Origin: Amphiduros pacificus
Taxonomy: Eukaryota > Annelida > Polychaeta > Phyllodocida > Hesionidae
Length of the DNA: 64,000 nt
Direction of reading: 5' to 3'
Assembly: GCA_949316495.1 (NCBI GenBank)
Contig: OX439008.1
Coordinates: 15,891,532 to 15,955,531 of the forward strand
Under the pieces are notes generated by a model. It ran no database searches. It worked only from the letters and a program-made list of their open reading frames with translations, and had not been told where the DNA came from. Position numbers and translations under genes: made by a program. Below are positions 1 to 9,512 of this stretch, in pieces; the stretch's first letter is position 1, and the number at the start of each line of letters is the position of its first letter.

Positions 1-820
1 TGGAAAAGAATCTCTTTAAAACACAATAAAACACTTGTTTCCACGTTCAGCGTGGCTTCCCCAAGTTGTTCCTACTACAGTGTGGTGTCCATTCAGCCAG
101 GTGTGTTCATTTCAATGGGTCACGTGCCACGCATGCACCAATCAGCTCGCAGCGGCGGAACTTTGTTGTGTCGACACAGGGAATCCCCCTCACTGGCTAT
201 TTATAGCTCAACTTACCTGCCTGGGTGCAGAATGTGACTGAGGGGTTACCGCAATTATTTCCTTCCCACAGAATGATGTCATAACCAACTCATGACCAGA
301 AAAACTTATGCCACACACGCGCGACTCGTGTCCGATTGATAATCTATTGGTTGTCATGCACTGACTTACCTCAAATGACAATCCCCTACACCTTTTTGTG
401 TGACACCATCACATGTGGAAATATGTCAACTGGAAATACTCGACTTCGGATGATGTAATTATGTTAAATGACATGGAATCTTGAAATTTGATAAATATCA
501 GAACTAGTGGAATATGAAGTGGAAGGGTGAAAAAAAAATCGGCACAATGCCCAATTTAACCCTGGCCAGTTCAACATGGGGATATCATTAGATCGTAATG
601 TCATTTCAAACTCTCATATTTTGATGAGATTAAATATGGTCAGAATATTTTTGCAGGGAGAATTGGCCATTTCTCACGGAACCTGGACTGTCCGAGCGTG
701 GCAAACTTCGCGCGCACACCACTCCGAGCGTGGACACTTGAAAGTTATACAAAGTTAAGTTAATACAAAGGAAACTATCACCAAGTCCAATTGCAATGTT
801 CAGGTGTAGATGATTATATT
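1..820. other. Intergenic, no gene seen
   Basis: AT-rich sequence. The short open frames here carry no recognisable domain and show no coding bias that I can see. No repeat structure stands out before the fold-back element that starts near 821. Confidence 0.5.
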
Positions 821-1169
821 ACAGTCGATGACATGGAATCTGTGGACGACAACAGAGCTGTGTTTCAGTTTATCAATTGGTTGCCGATGTTTATCACACC
901 ATACGGCACAATCTGGGTCACAAATAAATCACTAATAAATGGTCAACTCACAGAAACCCAGGTGTCAAAAGCTTTTTAAGACTGTTTCTGTCCTGAATTC
1001 GTTTTTTTTTCATTTGAATTGATGAAATTTCCAAATGGGCCATTTAATCTTATTGGGACATTTACGTATCTGCACGACAACATCCTGATGTGAATATTTT
1101 CGAAACTAAAAGCCTCTGACAAACGAAACAGCTCCGTTGTCGTCCGCAACTCAGTTGTCGTCCACCAAC
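821..1169. mobile_element. Fold-back MITE-like element, copy 1
   Basis: The left end (from about 821) reads acagtcgatgacatgg, then ggacgacaacagagctgtg. The right end, reverse-complemented, reads gttggtggacgacaactgag, then ggacgacaacggagctg. The two ends therefore form imperfect terminal inverted repeats of roughly 45-60 bp around a non-coding centre. A second element with the same ends lies at about 51382-51588, which supports a dispersed non-autonomous DNA-transposon family rather than a chance palindrome. No transposase is visible. The exact boundaries and any target-site duplication are uncertain. Confidence 0.45.
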
Positions 1170-1232
1170 AGGATCAAATATTTTAGCATTACCGAAGCTA
1201 TGTATATAAAATATACAACTTTTGCCCGTCCT

Positions 1233-1439
1233 TTCCCTCAGGCTAAAAAATGGCATAGGGGTACATTTTCATTTTTGGGTAGATTTTGGGGTAGATTTTT
1301 CTTTTCATTTCATTTTTTTTCTTTTTTTGGTATTTTGGTAAAAATTGGTAAAATAAATTAAGAATGGATATATCCATATATCCCCAAAATCTACCCAAAA
1401 ATGAAAATGTACCCCTATCCCATTTTTTGCCTGAGGGAA
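1233..1439. mobile_element. MITE with ~58-bp terminal inverted repeats
   Basis: The left arm (1233-1291) begins ttccctcaggctaaaaaatg. The right arm (about 1380-1439) is its near-perfect reverse complement and ends gcctgagggaa. Only a few mismatches separate the arms over nearly 60 bp. The centre of about 90 bp is T-rich and non-coding. The size (about 207 bp), long inverted ends and lack of coding sequence fit a miniature inverted-repeat transposable element. I cannot name the superfamily because no clear target-site duplication is visible. The open frames on both strands here are by-products of the palindrome. Confidence 0.7.
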
Positions 1440-2416
1440 TGTTTCTCACACCTTCTTAGGCCTATATTGACATTGGTCACTTTCTCCCAATATGATAGAC
1501 TATTGCCATCCCTTATTAACCTTTTTTATGCTGTGATCAGTTTGGGAACATAGTTCATTTGCTTTCCTTTGCCCTGAGACCTTGATGATTTAATTCAAAT
1601 TCAAATTTCTTTGTGGGATTATGTTTTACATAGATCATCATAGATTCTATCAAACTGTGAAAATGACGAGTTAGTGTGCAACACATTTAACAATCTATGA
1701 TTATGGTAATCCAATAAAGTTAAGAAATAAGTAGCTGAAATCATGGATGACAGTTAAATACAAACAGTGAACAAAATGATGTGTGACAGTGACCCCTAGT
1801 GGTTTGACTTACTGATTGGCACTAGGTGTCGACACTGCATTGACTTTGCCTTTCACAAGCTTCATGGTTTAAGGGATGTCTTCAGAAATAGCACCTTGCT
1901 GGAGACCTAATCAAAGTAATGAACCCATGCAAATATGAGTGTTCAATTTACAAATACAATAAGAGCATGTAATAAATACTTAAGTTAATCTTGTGCAATA
2001 CATTTAACAGTCACTGCTCAATTATTTCTAGTATGGGTAGTGATCCCAGTTTGCCGCTTCTAATAGAACTACAAGTGTAATAAAACATATCATATATGAA
2101 ACTTAGATTAACTTTGTACAATACCTGTTATATTCACTGCTTAATTCTATTTAATTTGATTAATGAACATGTGCTTATGCTAGTGAATTGTACATAAGAA
2201 CATGTAGTAAATGAAACTCAAGTTAATGGCTAGTAATGCGTTAGCCATAAAGTGCCACCTGGTGAATAAAGCATGGTTGGAAACATGTTCAGTTAAAACT
2301 GGTTTGTAACATAAATAAAGTTTTAATGTGTGTATATTTCTCTCAAACATTCAACTTCAGTTATGGTTACTTTGGAATCTGGAAAAAATGAAATTGCGAA
2401 ATGGTGTTTTTACGCA
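1440..2416. other. Intergenic with degenerate tandem repeat
   Basis: There is no protein-coding signal. Within 1930-2245 about three diverged copies of a roughly 120-bp unit can be followed by recurring pieces such as agcatgtaataaat / acatgtagtaaatg, and ttaagttaatcttgtgcaat / ttagattaactttgtacaat. These are probably remnants of an old tandem repeat. Confidence 0.35.
2251..2265 (-). promoter_or_regulatory. CTCF-like motif
   Basis: On the minus strand this reads TCACCAGGTGGCACT. It matches the bilaterian CTCF core CCASYAGRKGGCRSY at all positions but the first. A motif match alone does not show binding. Confidence 0.25.
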
Positions 2417-2530
2417 CCATTTCAGGAACAAAGGTCAAATGAGGTCGACTTTTGAACCTTCTATTCTAACCAGTGTGAAAGTAACACTGCCGGTTGTGGT
2501 GATCAAACCCACCACTTCCCGTGTTCTACA
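2417..2530 (-). repeat. Dispersed repeat flanking the DM9 gene (left, inverted)
   Basis: Read on the minus strand, this ~110-bp stretch aligns along its length with 5612-5722 on the plus strand. Shared pieces include ggaagtggtgggtttgatc / ggatgtggtgggatcgac, cggcagtgttactttcacac / cgacagtgttaccttcacac, and a common end near tttgtt-ctgaaa. The copies are about 30-35% diverged, so the family is old. They face outward from the DM9 array. They could be an old SINE or MITE family, or relics of a segmental inversion. Confidence 0.5.
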
Positions 2531-2659
2531 TATATAACCAAGTGAGGTAAAGATTCAGTGTAAACAAGAATATCATTTGGAAATTAAATGATACAGTACA
2601 TATTCACATATTAGTTTCTTATCAAAATAAAAATGTCAATACAAATGTCAATACATCTG

Positions 2660-2819
2660 ATTTAGACAGTCAAGTGGATATGAAAAGGAAGCAGCACTTG
2701 CTATGAATGCAGTGATAGCTGAAACCGAATATGGTTACATTCCCGGAAAACAAAACCAATACATCTGCTAGTACCCATTCAGTGACAAAGTATGTAGCAC
2801 TTCCTAGTGTACACGGATT
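2660..2819 (+). pseudogene. Decayed DM9 repeat upstream of the array
   Basis: The nucleotide sequence aligns with the second DM9 module of the downstream units, for example gcagtgatagctgaaaccga against gcagtcatgagtcacactga, and an almost exact acattcccggaaaa. The conceptual reading keeps the ETEYGYIPGK motif but is interrupted by in-register stop codons, so this copy is no longer coding as it stands. It lies directly before the ATG of the open array and shows that the present start falls inside a former repeat, not at an original protein N-terminus. Confidence 0.65.
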
Positions 2820-4844
2820 ATGGCAGGCATTTTGAGCAGTGATGGACCTGGAGGTCCAAATGACCTTGTATTACAGGGCAGAGAAAGTGATGGTCAGATC
2901 CTGACATGTGCTGTAGCCCTAACTGAGTATGGAAAGATACCAGGCAAGGCAAAGGGCAATCTGTGTTGGTACCCCTGTCATGGAAAAGAGATTGAAACCA
3001 CTGATTTTGAATGGATTGAGTCCACTTTACCTTTGAGCAGGTTCAGAAATAGTGGAGTTGTGCCACAAGGTGCATTAAAGGTTGGAAAGGAAGGAACTTG
3101 GGATATGTATGCAGTCATGAGTCACACTGAACATGGTGACATTCCCGGAAAAGCACACAAAGATATCTGCTGGTACTCGTATTGTGGAAAAGAATATAGT
3201 ACCACAGATTTCTCATGGATCACAGAAAGTATTTTGAGCAGTGCTGGACCTGGAGGTCCGAATGACCCTGTATTACAGGGCAGAGAAAGTGATGGTCAGA
3301 TCCTGACATGTGCCGTAGCCCTAACTGAGTATGGAAAGATACCAGGCAAGGCAAAGGGCAATCTGTGTTGGTACCCCTGTCATGGAAAAGAGATTGAAAC
3401 CACTGATTTTGAATGGATTGAGTCCACTTTACCTTTGAGCAGGTTCAGAAATAGTGGAGTTGTGCCACAAGGTGCATTAAAGGTTGGAAAGGAAGGAACT
3501 TGGGATATGTATGCAGTCATGAGTCACACTGAACATGGTGACATTCCCGGAAAAGCACACAAAGATATCTGCTGGTACTCGTATTGTGGAAAAGAATATA
3601 GTACCACAGATTTCTCATGGATCACAGAAAGTATTTTGAGCAGTGCTGGACCTGGAGGTCCGAATGACCCTGTATTACAGGGCAGAGAAAGTGATGGTCA
3701 GATCCTGACATGTGCCGTAGCCCTAACTGAGTATGGAAAGATACCAGGCAAGGCAAAGGGCAATCTGTGTTGGTACCCCTGTCATGGAAAAGAGATTGAA
3801 ACCACTGATTTTGAATGGATTGAGTCCACTTTACCTTTGAGCAGGTTCAGAAATAGTGGAGTTGTGCCACAAGGTGCATTAAAGGTTGGGAAGGAAGGAA
3901 CTTGGGATATGTATGCAGTCATGAGTCACACTGAACATGGTGACATTCCCGGAAAAGCACACAAAGATATCTGCTGGTACTCGTATTATGGAAAAGAATA
4001 TAGTACCACAGATTTCTCATGGATCACAGAAAGTATTTTGAGCAGTGCTGGACCTGGAGGTCCAAATGACCCTGTATTACAGGGCAGAGAAAGTGATGGT
4101 CAGATTCTGACATGTGCCGTAGCCCTAACTGAGTATGGAAAGATACCAGGCAAGGCAAAGGGCAATCTGTGTTGGTACCCCTGTCATGGAAAAGAGATTG
4201 AAACCACTGATTTTGAATGGATTGAGTCCACTTTACCTTTGAGCAGGTTCAGAAATAGTGGAGTTGTGCCACAAGGTGCATTAAAGGTTGGGAAGGAAGG
4301 AACTTGGGATATGTATGCAGTCATGAGTCACACTGAACATGGTGACATTCCCGGAAAAGCACACAAAGATATCTGCTGGTACTCGTATTATGGAAAAGAA
4401 TATAGTACCACAGATTTCTCATGGATCACAGAAAGTATTTTGAGCAGTGCTGGACCTGGAGGTCCAAATGACCCTGTATTACAGGGCAGAGAAAGTGATG
4501 GTCAGATTCTGACATGTGCCGTAGCCCTAACTGAGTATGGAAAGATACCAGGCAAGGCAAAGGGCAATCTGTGTTGGTACCCCTATCATGGAAAAGAGAT
4601 TGAAACCACTGATTTTGAATGGATTGAGTCCACTTTACCTTTGAGCAGGTTCAGAAATAGTGGAGTTGTGCCACAAGGTGCATTAAAGGTTGGGAAGGAA
4701 GGAACTTGGGATATGTATGCAGTCATGAGTCACACTGAACATGGTGACATTCCCGGAAAAGCACACAAAGATATCTGCTGGTACTCGTATTATGGAAAAG
4801 AATATAGTACCACAGATTTCTCATGGATCACAGAAAGTATATGA
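2820..4844 (+). CDS. DM9-repeat protein, ten DM9 modules in five doublets
   Basis: The 674-residue reading frame is built of five 134-residue units. Each unit has two DM9-type modules: one ending IPGKAKGNLCWYPCHGKE followed by DFEWI, and one ending IPGKAHKDICWYSYCGKE followed by DFSWI. The G-x-IPGK, CWY and GKE signatures and the closing aromatic-hydrophobic pair are DM9 hallmarks. Known bivalve DM9 proteins, such as oyster mannose-binding lectins, usually hold two DM9 modules that form one folded unit and act in cytosolic or secreted microbe recognition, so this would be a five-fold multimer. There is no signal peptide and no membrane segment. The ATG at 2820 lies inside a decayed repeat, so the true start could instead be in an unseen upstream exon, or the locus could be a non-expressed expansion. 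The family call is confident; whether it is a functional gene is not. Confidence 0.7.
   Translation: MAGILSSDGPGGPNDLVLQGRESDGQILTCAVALTEYGKIPGKAKGNLCWYPCHGKEIETTDFEWIESTLPLSRFRNSGVVPQGALKVGKEGTWDMYAVMSHTEHGDIPGKAHKDICWYSYCGKEYSTTDFSWITESILSSAGPGGPNDPVLQGRESDGQILTCAVALTEYGKIPGKAKGNLCWYPCHGKEIETTDFEWIESTLPLSRFRNSGVVPQGALKVGKEGTWDMYAVMSHTEHGDIPGKAHKDICWYSYCGKEYSTTDFSWITESILSSAGPGGPNDPVLQGRESDGQILTCAVALTEYGKIPGKAKGNLCWYPCHGKEIETTDFEWIESTLPLSRFRNSGVVPQGALKVGKEGTWDMYAVMSHTEHGDIPGKAHKDICWYSYYGKEYSTTDFSWITESILSSAGPGGPNDPVLQGRESDGQILTCAVALTEYGKIPGKAKGNLCWYPCHGKEIETTDFEWIESTLPLSRFRNSGVVPQGALKVGKEGTWDMYAVMSHTEHGDIPGKAHKDICWYSYYGKEYSTTDFSWITESILSSAGPGGPNDPVLQGRESDGQILTCAVALTEYGKIPGKAKGNLCWYPYHGKEIETTDFEWIESTLPLSRFRNSGVVPQGALKVGKEGTWDMYAVMSHTEHGDIPGKAHKDICWYSYYGKEYSTTDFSWITESI
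2829..4838 (+). repeat. Five tandem 402-bp units (DM9 doublets)
   Basis: The phrase attttgagcagtg recurs at 2829, 3231, 3633, 4035 and 4437, exactly 402 bp apart. The units differ by only a handful of bases. The clearest protein differences are Asp to Ala and Leu to Pro between units 1 and 2, Cys to Tyr in the second module from unit 3 onward, and Cys to Tyr in the first module of unit 5. Such near-identity means the expansion or homogenisation is recent. Confidence 0.95.
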
Positions 4845-5115
4845 GTAGTGTTGGAACTGGAAGTTCTAATGACCCTGCCTTTCATGGCAGAATAAGCCGG
4901 ATTCTCCTTTGAGCAAGCATGGAATCACTGGATTTGTGTCACAAGATGCATTAAAACATAGATTTGAAAAGGGAGGAGGATTTGATATATATTCAGCAAT
5001 TGCTGACATAGAATATGGTGAAAATCGCAAAAAAAAACAAACAAAAAAACAACAAGAAAAAGCACCTGATGGTGTTCAATTGGTGGCAAAGAACATATCA
5101 TTGACCATATGAATC
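4845..5115 (+). pseudogene. Decayed DM9 doublet after the array
   Basis: Sequence after the stop still follows the repeat: gttggaactggaagttctaa mirrors the unit start, and SKHGITGFVSQDALKHRFEK with DIYSAIADIEYG mirrors the second module. A segment corresponding to most of the first module is missing. The IPGK region is replaced by an A-rich stretch (about 5027-5062), and only a vague trace of the module end follows. This is a truncated, diverged copy. Confidence 0.6.
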
Positions 5116-6914
5116 CAAATAGGGTAAATGCAAATATTCATATAAAATTGAATTGTAGACTATACAGCCATTTGGTGTCTCTCACGTTTATAATTCTGCC
5201 AAAATGACACTCTTTAAAAACGTTGATAACATGATTATTAAGTTATATACAATTTATGAAATATAAACAAGCAATATTTTACATTCAATTTTGCATCTGG
5301 GTTTAAAAGAGCATCATCAAGTCAACAATATTACAGAACATTGTCAGCTTTAAATTTATTTTAAATAAGGACCTTTTAAGTTTATCGTGTATCTCTCTTT
5401 TGATAGATACTGATTGATTGATGTATCGTAAACAACACCTCTGTAGAGGGGAAATATGTATATGCATGACTTTATTCGCAATAGAAACTTTATAATTCTA
5501 ATTTCATGCTATATATTGTGATTTGTGATATTATGGCAGAGTAAATAACATCTGCATGTTATAGAGACACTAAAATAAAAGTCATATTCTGAAAATAAGC
5601 TTGTCATTTAAGTAGAGGACGGGATGTGGTGGGATCGACTCCTAATGCCGACAGTGTTACCTTCACACTGGTTAAAAGGCTCGAAGGACGACCTGATGTG
5701 GCATTTGTTACTGAAAGTGTCGTCAAAACGCCATTTAATTTTTTTCCATGACAAACTGGGGATATACAAACGTACGATTCTGATAATAATAAATATCTTG
5801 AATAATTTTATTTTAAGAAAAAGATTTAAAAGTATGCCTTATTTAACAAATACATTAACAAGGATTTGGTCGGGGAATTATATTCATGACAGTTGTGAAC
5901 CTGTTATAAAGCCCGTGAGGGAAACTACTCTGTGGTGGGAGGCCTGTGACCAATGCTTGTTTTTACATTTGACCTTATCAATGCATTTTAGGCAATATTA
6001 AGCCAGACATAAAGCCTGTCACTGGAACTCAATGTCCTACTCTAGTTGCAGATTGTTGTACATTAATGGTTTACAATGCCTTCAAATAATCTGTAAAACA
6101 CCATGAGGTCATTCGCCTTTCCATGTTAGATCTTGTTTACACGAGAAGGTGAATGAGATGTCCAAAGTCTGGACTGTCTCACAAAGTCAACTCTGAAATC
6201 CACATTTTGCCAAGTGGTCGCGACCCTCAGATACTGACCAAAAAACAAATCAAAATTCCAGAAGAACACTCAACCACCTCAAAATAGGTTCTCCTGCCGT
6301 ATTTGAATGAACTTTATTCCACACACTTTTGTTAGGGCCTTGGCAGTACTTCTAAACGTTCATGGAGAGGATATATTACACATAAACAAAGAGATTAATT
6401 TGACAATAAACAAATTGAAGTATGTTGCTTGTGTCTGCCGCGAATTGACTGCTAAAACATTGGACAGGAGTGAAGTCACACAGTCAGTAGTTATTTTCAG
6501 ACTGTCTTAAAATTGTTTGCACGAATCTTTTTTTTTTCTTAACCTGGGTTCAACTCAGCCTTTTTTATGACCACATTTGAGGGCCAGTGCTATAACTTCA
6601 CATGGCATTTGGCATTCAACACATTCAGTAAACACTTATAGTTGCTACATCACTAAAACACTTATGAATTTAACAAATTGACCTTCACCAATAAAAGAAC
6701 ACTAAATCTAAATATTTTTTTCTTGAAAATAATCGCAATTACTTATTATCAATCATTTTCGACTTGTCAAACAAAATGATAATTTAACTATGTTCGTATA
6801 AATGGAAATATGATTCAATGATATACATTGGTCCCAAAACCTCTCAAATTACTCAACAGTAATAACATCCATGACACGTGAAATCATTGGCTATTTGTAC
6901 ATATCTATTCCAGT
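5116..6914. other. Intergenic, no gene seen apart from one dispersed repeat
   Basis: AT-rich sequence. The 125-residue open frame at 5624-6001 starts inside the dispersed repeat at 5612-5722 and has no recognisable domain. An AATAAA-like hexamer near 5575 could serve the DM9 locus, but this is weak. Confidence 0.45.
5612..5722 (+). repeat. Dispersed repeat flanking the DM9 gene (right)
   Basis: This is the plus-strand partner of the inverted copy at 2417-2530. Both copies start near a gtaga...acggga phrase and run outward for about 110 bp. Confidence 0.5.
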
Positions 6915-7050
6915 CTTATAAAACAATAACCTTTTACCTGGCGACTAATCTGCTTGATTCATTACAAATCCATTATTTTAACACCCTCTGTGAACTATCT
7001 TAACTTCCAGAATCAAGCAGATTTGTCACCAGGACATTGTTTTATGAAAG
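6915..7050. repeat. Inverted repeat overlapping a LINE-like fragment
   Basis: The left arm is 6915-6960, cttataaaacaat ... atctgcttgattc. The right arm is 7010-7050, gaatcaagcagat ... attgttttatgaaag. Each arm is about 40-45 bp, with a 49-bp spacer. The right arm overlaps the end of the minus-strand frame that resembles a LINE reverse-transcriptase tail. Confidence 0.6.
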
Positions 7051-7201
7051 ATCTCTTTAGTGGTTCTACAATATTTCTCCTGTTTCTTGGTGACACATTG
7101 GTATGATGGGTTTTAATATGACAAGACATAACAAGATTATAAACGTCTTCTTTATGTTCAAATTCACATTGTTTACATATCCTATTTTTCCTCAACATCA
7201 A
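7010..7201 (-). mobile_element. Possible LINE ORF2 C-terminal fragment
   Basis: A 62-residue minus-strand frame contains RICKQCEFEHKEDVYNLV, then SCH. This resembles the zinc-knuckle-like tail of many LINE reverse transcriptases (R-x-C-x2-C, then E-D-x-x-H/Y, then a Cys within ten residues). No reverse-transcriptase core lies nearby, so at best this is a short relic. A chance match is possible given the length. Confidence 0.25.
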
Positions 7202-7616
7202 ATAGACACTTAGTTACCTACAGCATTGTTATGCATTTGGAAGCTCTTTTATTGTATTAATTTTATATTTATTATTTTGTTTTATTAAGATAATCGTTTA
7301 AAAAAGAAACGCAGTTAAGTTAAACTTATAGTCGTCTACACAATGCAACCGAAATACCACTTTAAATATGAGAAATTGCCCTTTCAATATTCTTAAATCA
7401 CCAAATCTGATCTTCATTGAGTTTTTTTTTTATTTTAAGAAAAATCACAACAAATTTTTTTAGCTTAAAATAGAATCTATTGGTATAAGATTAATGACAA
7501 TTACATTAAAAGTAAATTCATTGTTTACTTTTTGAGAACATATATTAAGATACCTTCATTAACATCTGAAAACTGTGTTCTGGAGATTCTCATTGACGAG
7601 CACAAGGGATATCTGA

Positions 7617-7631
7617 CCACCAGGTGGCACC
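7617..7631 (+). promoter_or_regulatory. CTCF-like motif, full consensus match
   Basis: CCACCAGGTGGCACC matches the CTCF core CCASYAGRKGGCRSY at every position. It sits between the DM9 locus and the HAND upstream region, where an insulator would be plausible. Function is inference. Confidence 0.35.
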
Positions 7632-7829
7632 TTACATGCATTTTAGTACGGATACTACTCACCAGAGGACACTAGAATTCAACGCTATCTTTTTATCGTC
7701 AATCTATCTCTCGCTTTGAAAAAAGAGACCATTGGACCTAGAGGATAAACAAACCGTAAATATTTAGATATAGCATTCCAGCAAGAGAGACATATGATAT
7801 ATATTCCACATATCATTTAGGATGTCAAT

Positions 7830-8679
7830 TTGCGCATAAGGTCCCATAGAAAGGACAAAGGTGAACCTAAGTCAAGCCTCAGTCATGTCTGACATATTTG
7901 CAGGAGAATGTTCATAGAAGATCTTCGTTAACCCTATAAAGGACACATATGACCTTCAGTCAGGTGTATTTCAACTTTAGGATACAGGTGCATATTATAT
8001 GACCTACATTTTAAGGAAAGTGGTCATCCATGTCAATTTCTCTGGAATAAATTACAGACTGGCTGATCGTGGTTTACGAGACAGACACGCATCCTGATAT
8101 CATGCAATATTATTTTTGATCTTCTTACATGCAAAGTCTTGTGCAAGGTATGAGAATCCTCAGTTAAGTGTAAGCTGCCACGGGGATCAAGTCCGTAGAA
8201 CATAAAAGATGGTGGTGCCATAAACCTCTCACAGAAGGGACAGTGGTAATCGTGAAACTTATCCTAAATAGGTGTCATGGTAGGGACAGATGTGACCTTC
8301 AGATAGGTGAAATTCATCACAGAAGTGTCCATACAAGGTCACACAGAAGGGACAGAGGTGACCTTCAGTTATACAAAGCCATCACAGAAAAATGAGGTTC
8401 CATACAAAGCCACAAAGCACAAAGGCACGGGCATGACCTTCAGTTTGCAGAAAGGCATCACAAAGTGATCATAAAAGGATCACATGATAGGGACAGATGT
8501 GACCCTCACTTGGGTCAAAGCTGTCAGAGACGAAAAAAAAAAGTCCATACAAGGTCACAAGAAACCACTTCGATGACCTTCCGCTGAGTGAAAGCCATTG
8601 CAGACGAAGAAGGTCCGTACAAAGCCACGCAGAAGACACGGAGGTGACCTCCAGTTGTATGAAAGCCATCTCTAATAAA
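7830..8679 (+). repeat. Diverged flank of the 69-bp satellite
   Basis: Imperfect copies of the same unit can be followed leftward by recurring phrases: agaagggacagaggtgacct, tccatacaaggtcac, and gaccttcagt followed by a pyrimidine-rich piece. Spacing is irregular (about 60-75 bp) and divergence increases away from the core array at 8680. Confidence 0.55.
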
Positions 8680-9512
8680 GAGGTGTCCGCACAAGGCCCG
8701 AAAAGGGACAGTAGTGATCCTCGGGTGGATGAAAGCTATCACACACGAAGAAGGTCCATACAAGGCCCGAAAAGGGACAGTAGTGATCCTCAGATGGATG
8801 AAAGCTATCACACACGAAGAAGGTCCATACAAGGCCCGAAAAGGGACAGTAGTGATCCTCAGATGGATGAAAGCTATCACACACGAAGAAGGTCCATACA
8901 AGGCCCGAAAAGGGACATTAGTGATCCTCGGGTGGATGAAAGCTATCACACACGAAGAAGGTCCATACAAGGCCCGAAAAGGGACAGTAGTGATCCTCAG
9001 ATGGATGAAAGCTATCACACACGAAGAAGGTCCATACAAGGCCCGAAAAGGGACAGTAGTGATCCTCGGGTGGATGAAAGCTATCACACACGAAGAAGGT
9101 CCATACAAGGCCCGAAAAGGGACAGTAGTGATCCTCGGGTGGATGAAAGCTATCACACACGAAGAAGGTCCATGCAAGGCCCGAAAAGGGACATTAGTGG
9201 TCCTCGGGTGGATGAAAGCTATCACACACGAAGAAGGTCCATACAAGGCCCGAAAAGGGACAGTAGTGATCCTCAGATGGATGAAAGCTATCACACACGA
9301 AGAGGTGTCCATACAAGGCCCGAGAAGGGACATTAGCGGTCCTCGGGTGGATGAAAGCTATCACACACAAAGAAGGTCCGTACAAGGCCCGAGAAGGGAC
9401 ATTAGTGGTCCTCGGGTGGATGAAAGCTATCACACACGAAGAAGGTCCATGCAAGGCCCAAGAAGGGACATTAGTGGTCCTCGGGTGGATGAAAGCTATC
9501 ACACAGGAAAAT
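8680..9512 (+). repeat. 69-bp satellite, about 12 homogeneous copies
   Basis: ggatgaaagctatcacac recurs at 8727, 8796, 8865 and so on to 9487, at 69-bp spacing apart from one 1-base change of register near 9303. Because 69 is a multiple of three and the unit lacks stops in several frames, long open frames appear on both strands (for example 266 and 269 codons). I read these as by-products of the repeat, not genes: no start context, splice structure or domain supports them. Confidence 0.93.

Noticed and set aside
5624-6001. 125-residue plus-strand frame
   Set aside because: It begins inside a dispersed repeat and has no recognisable domain.
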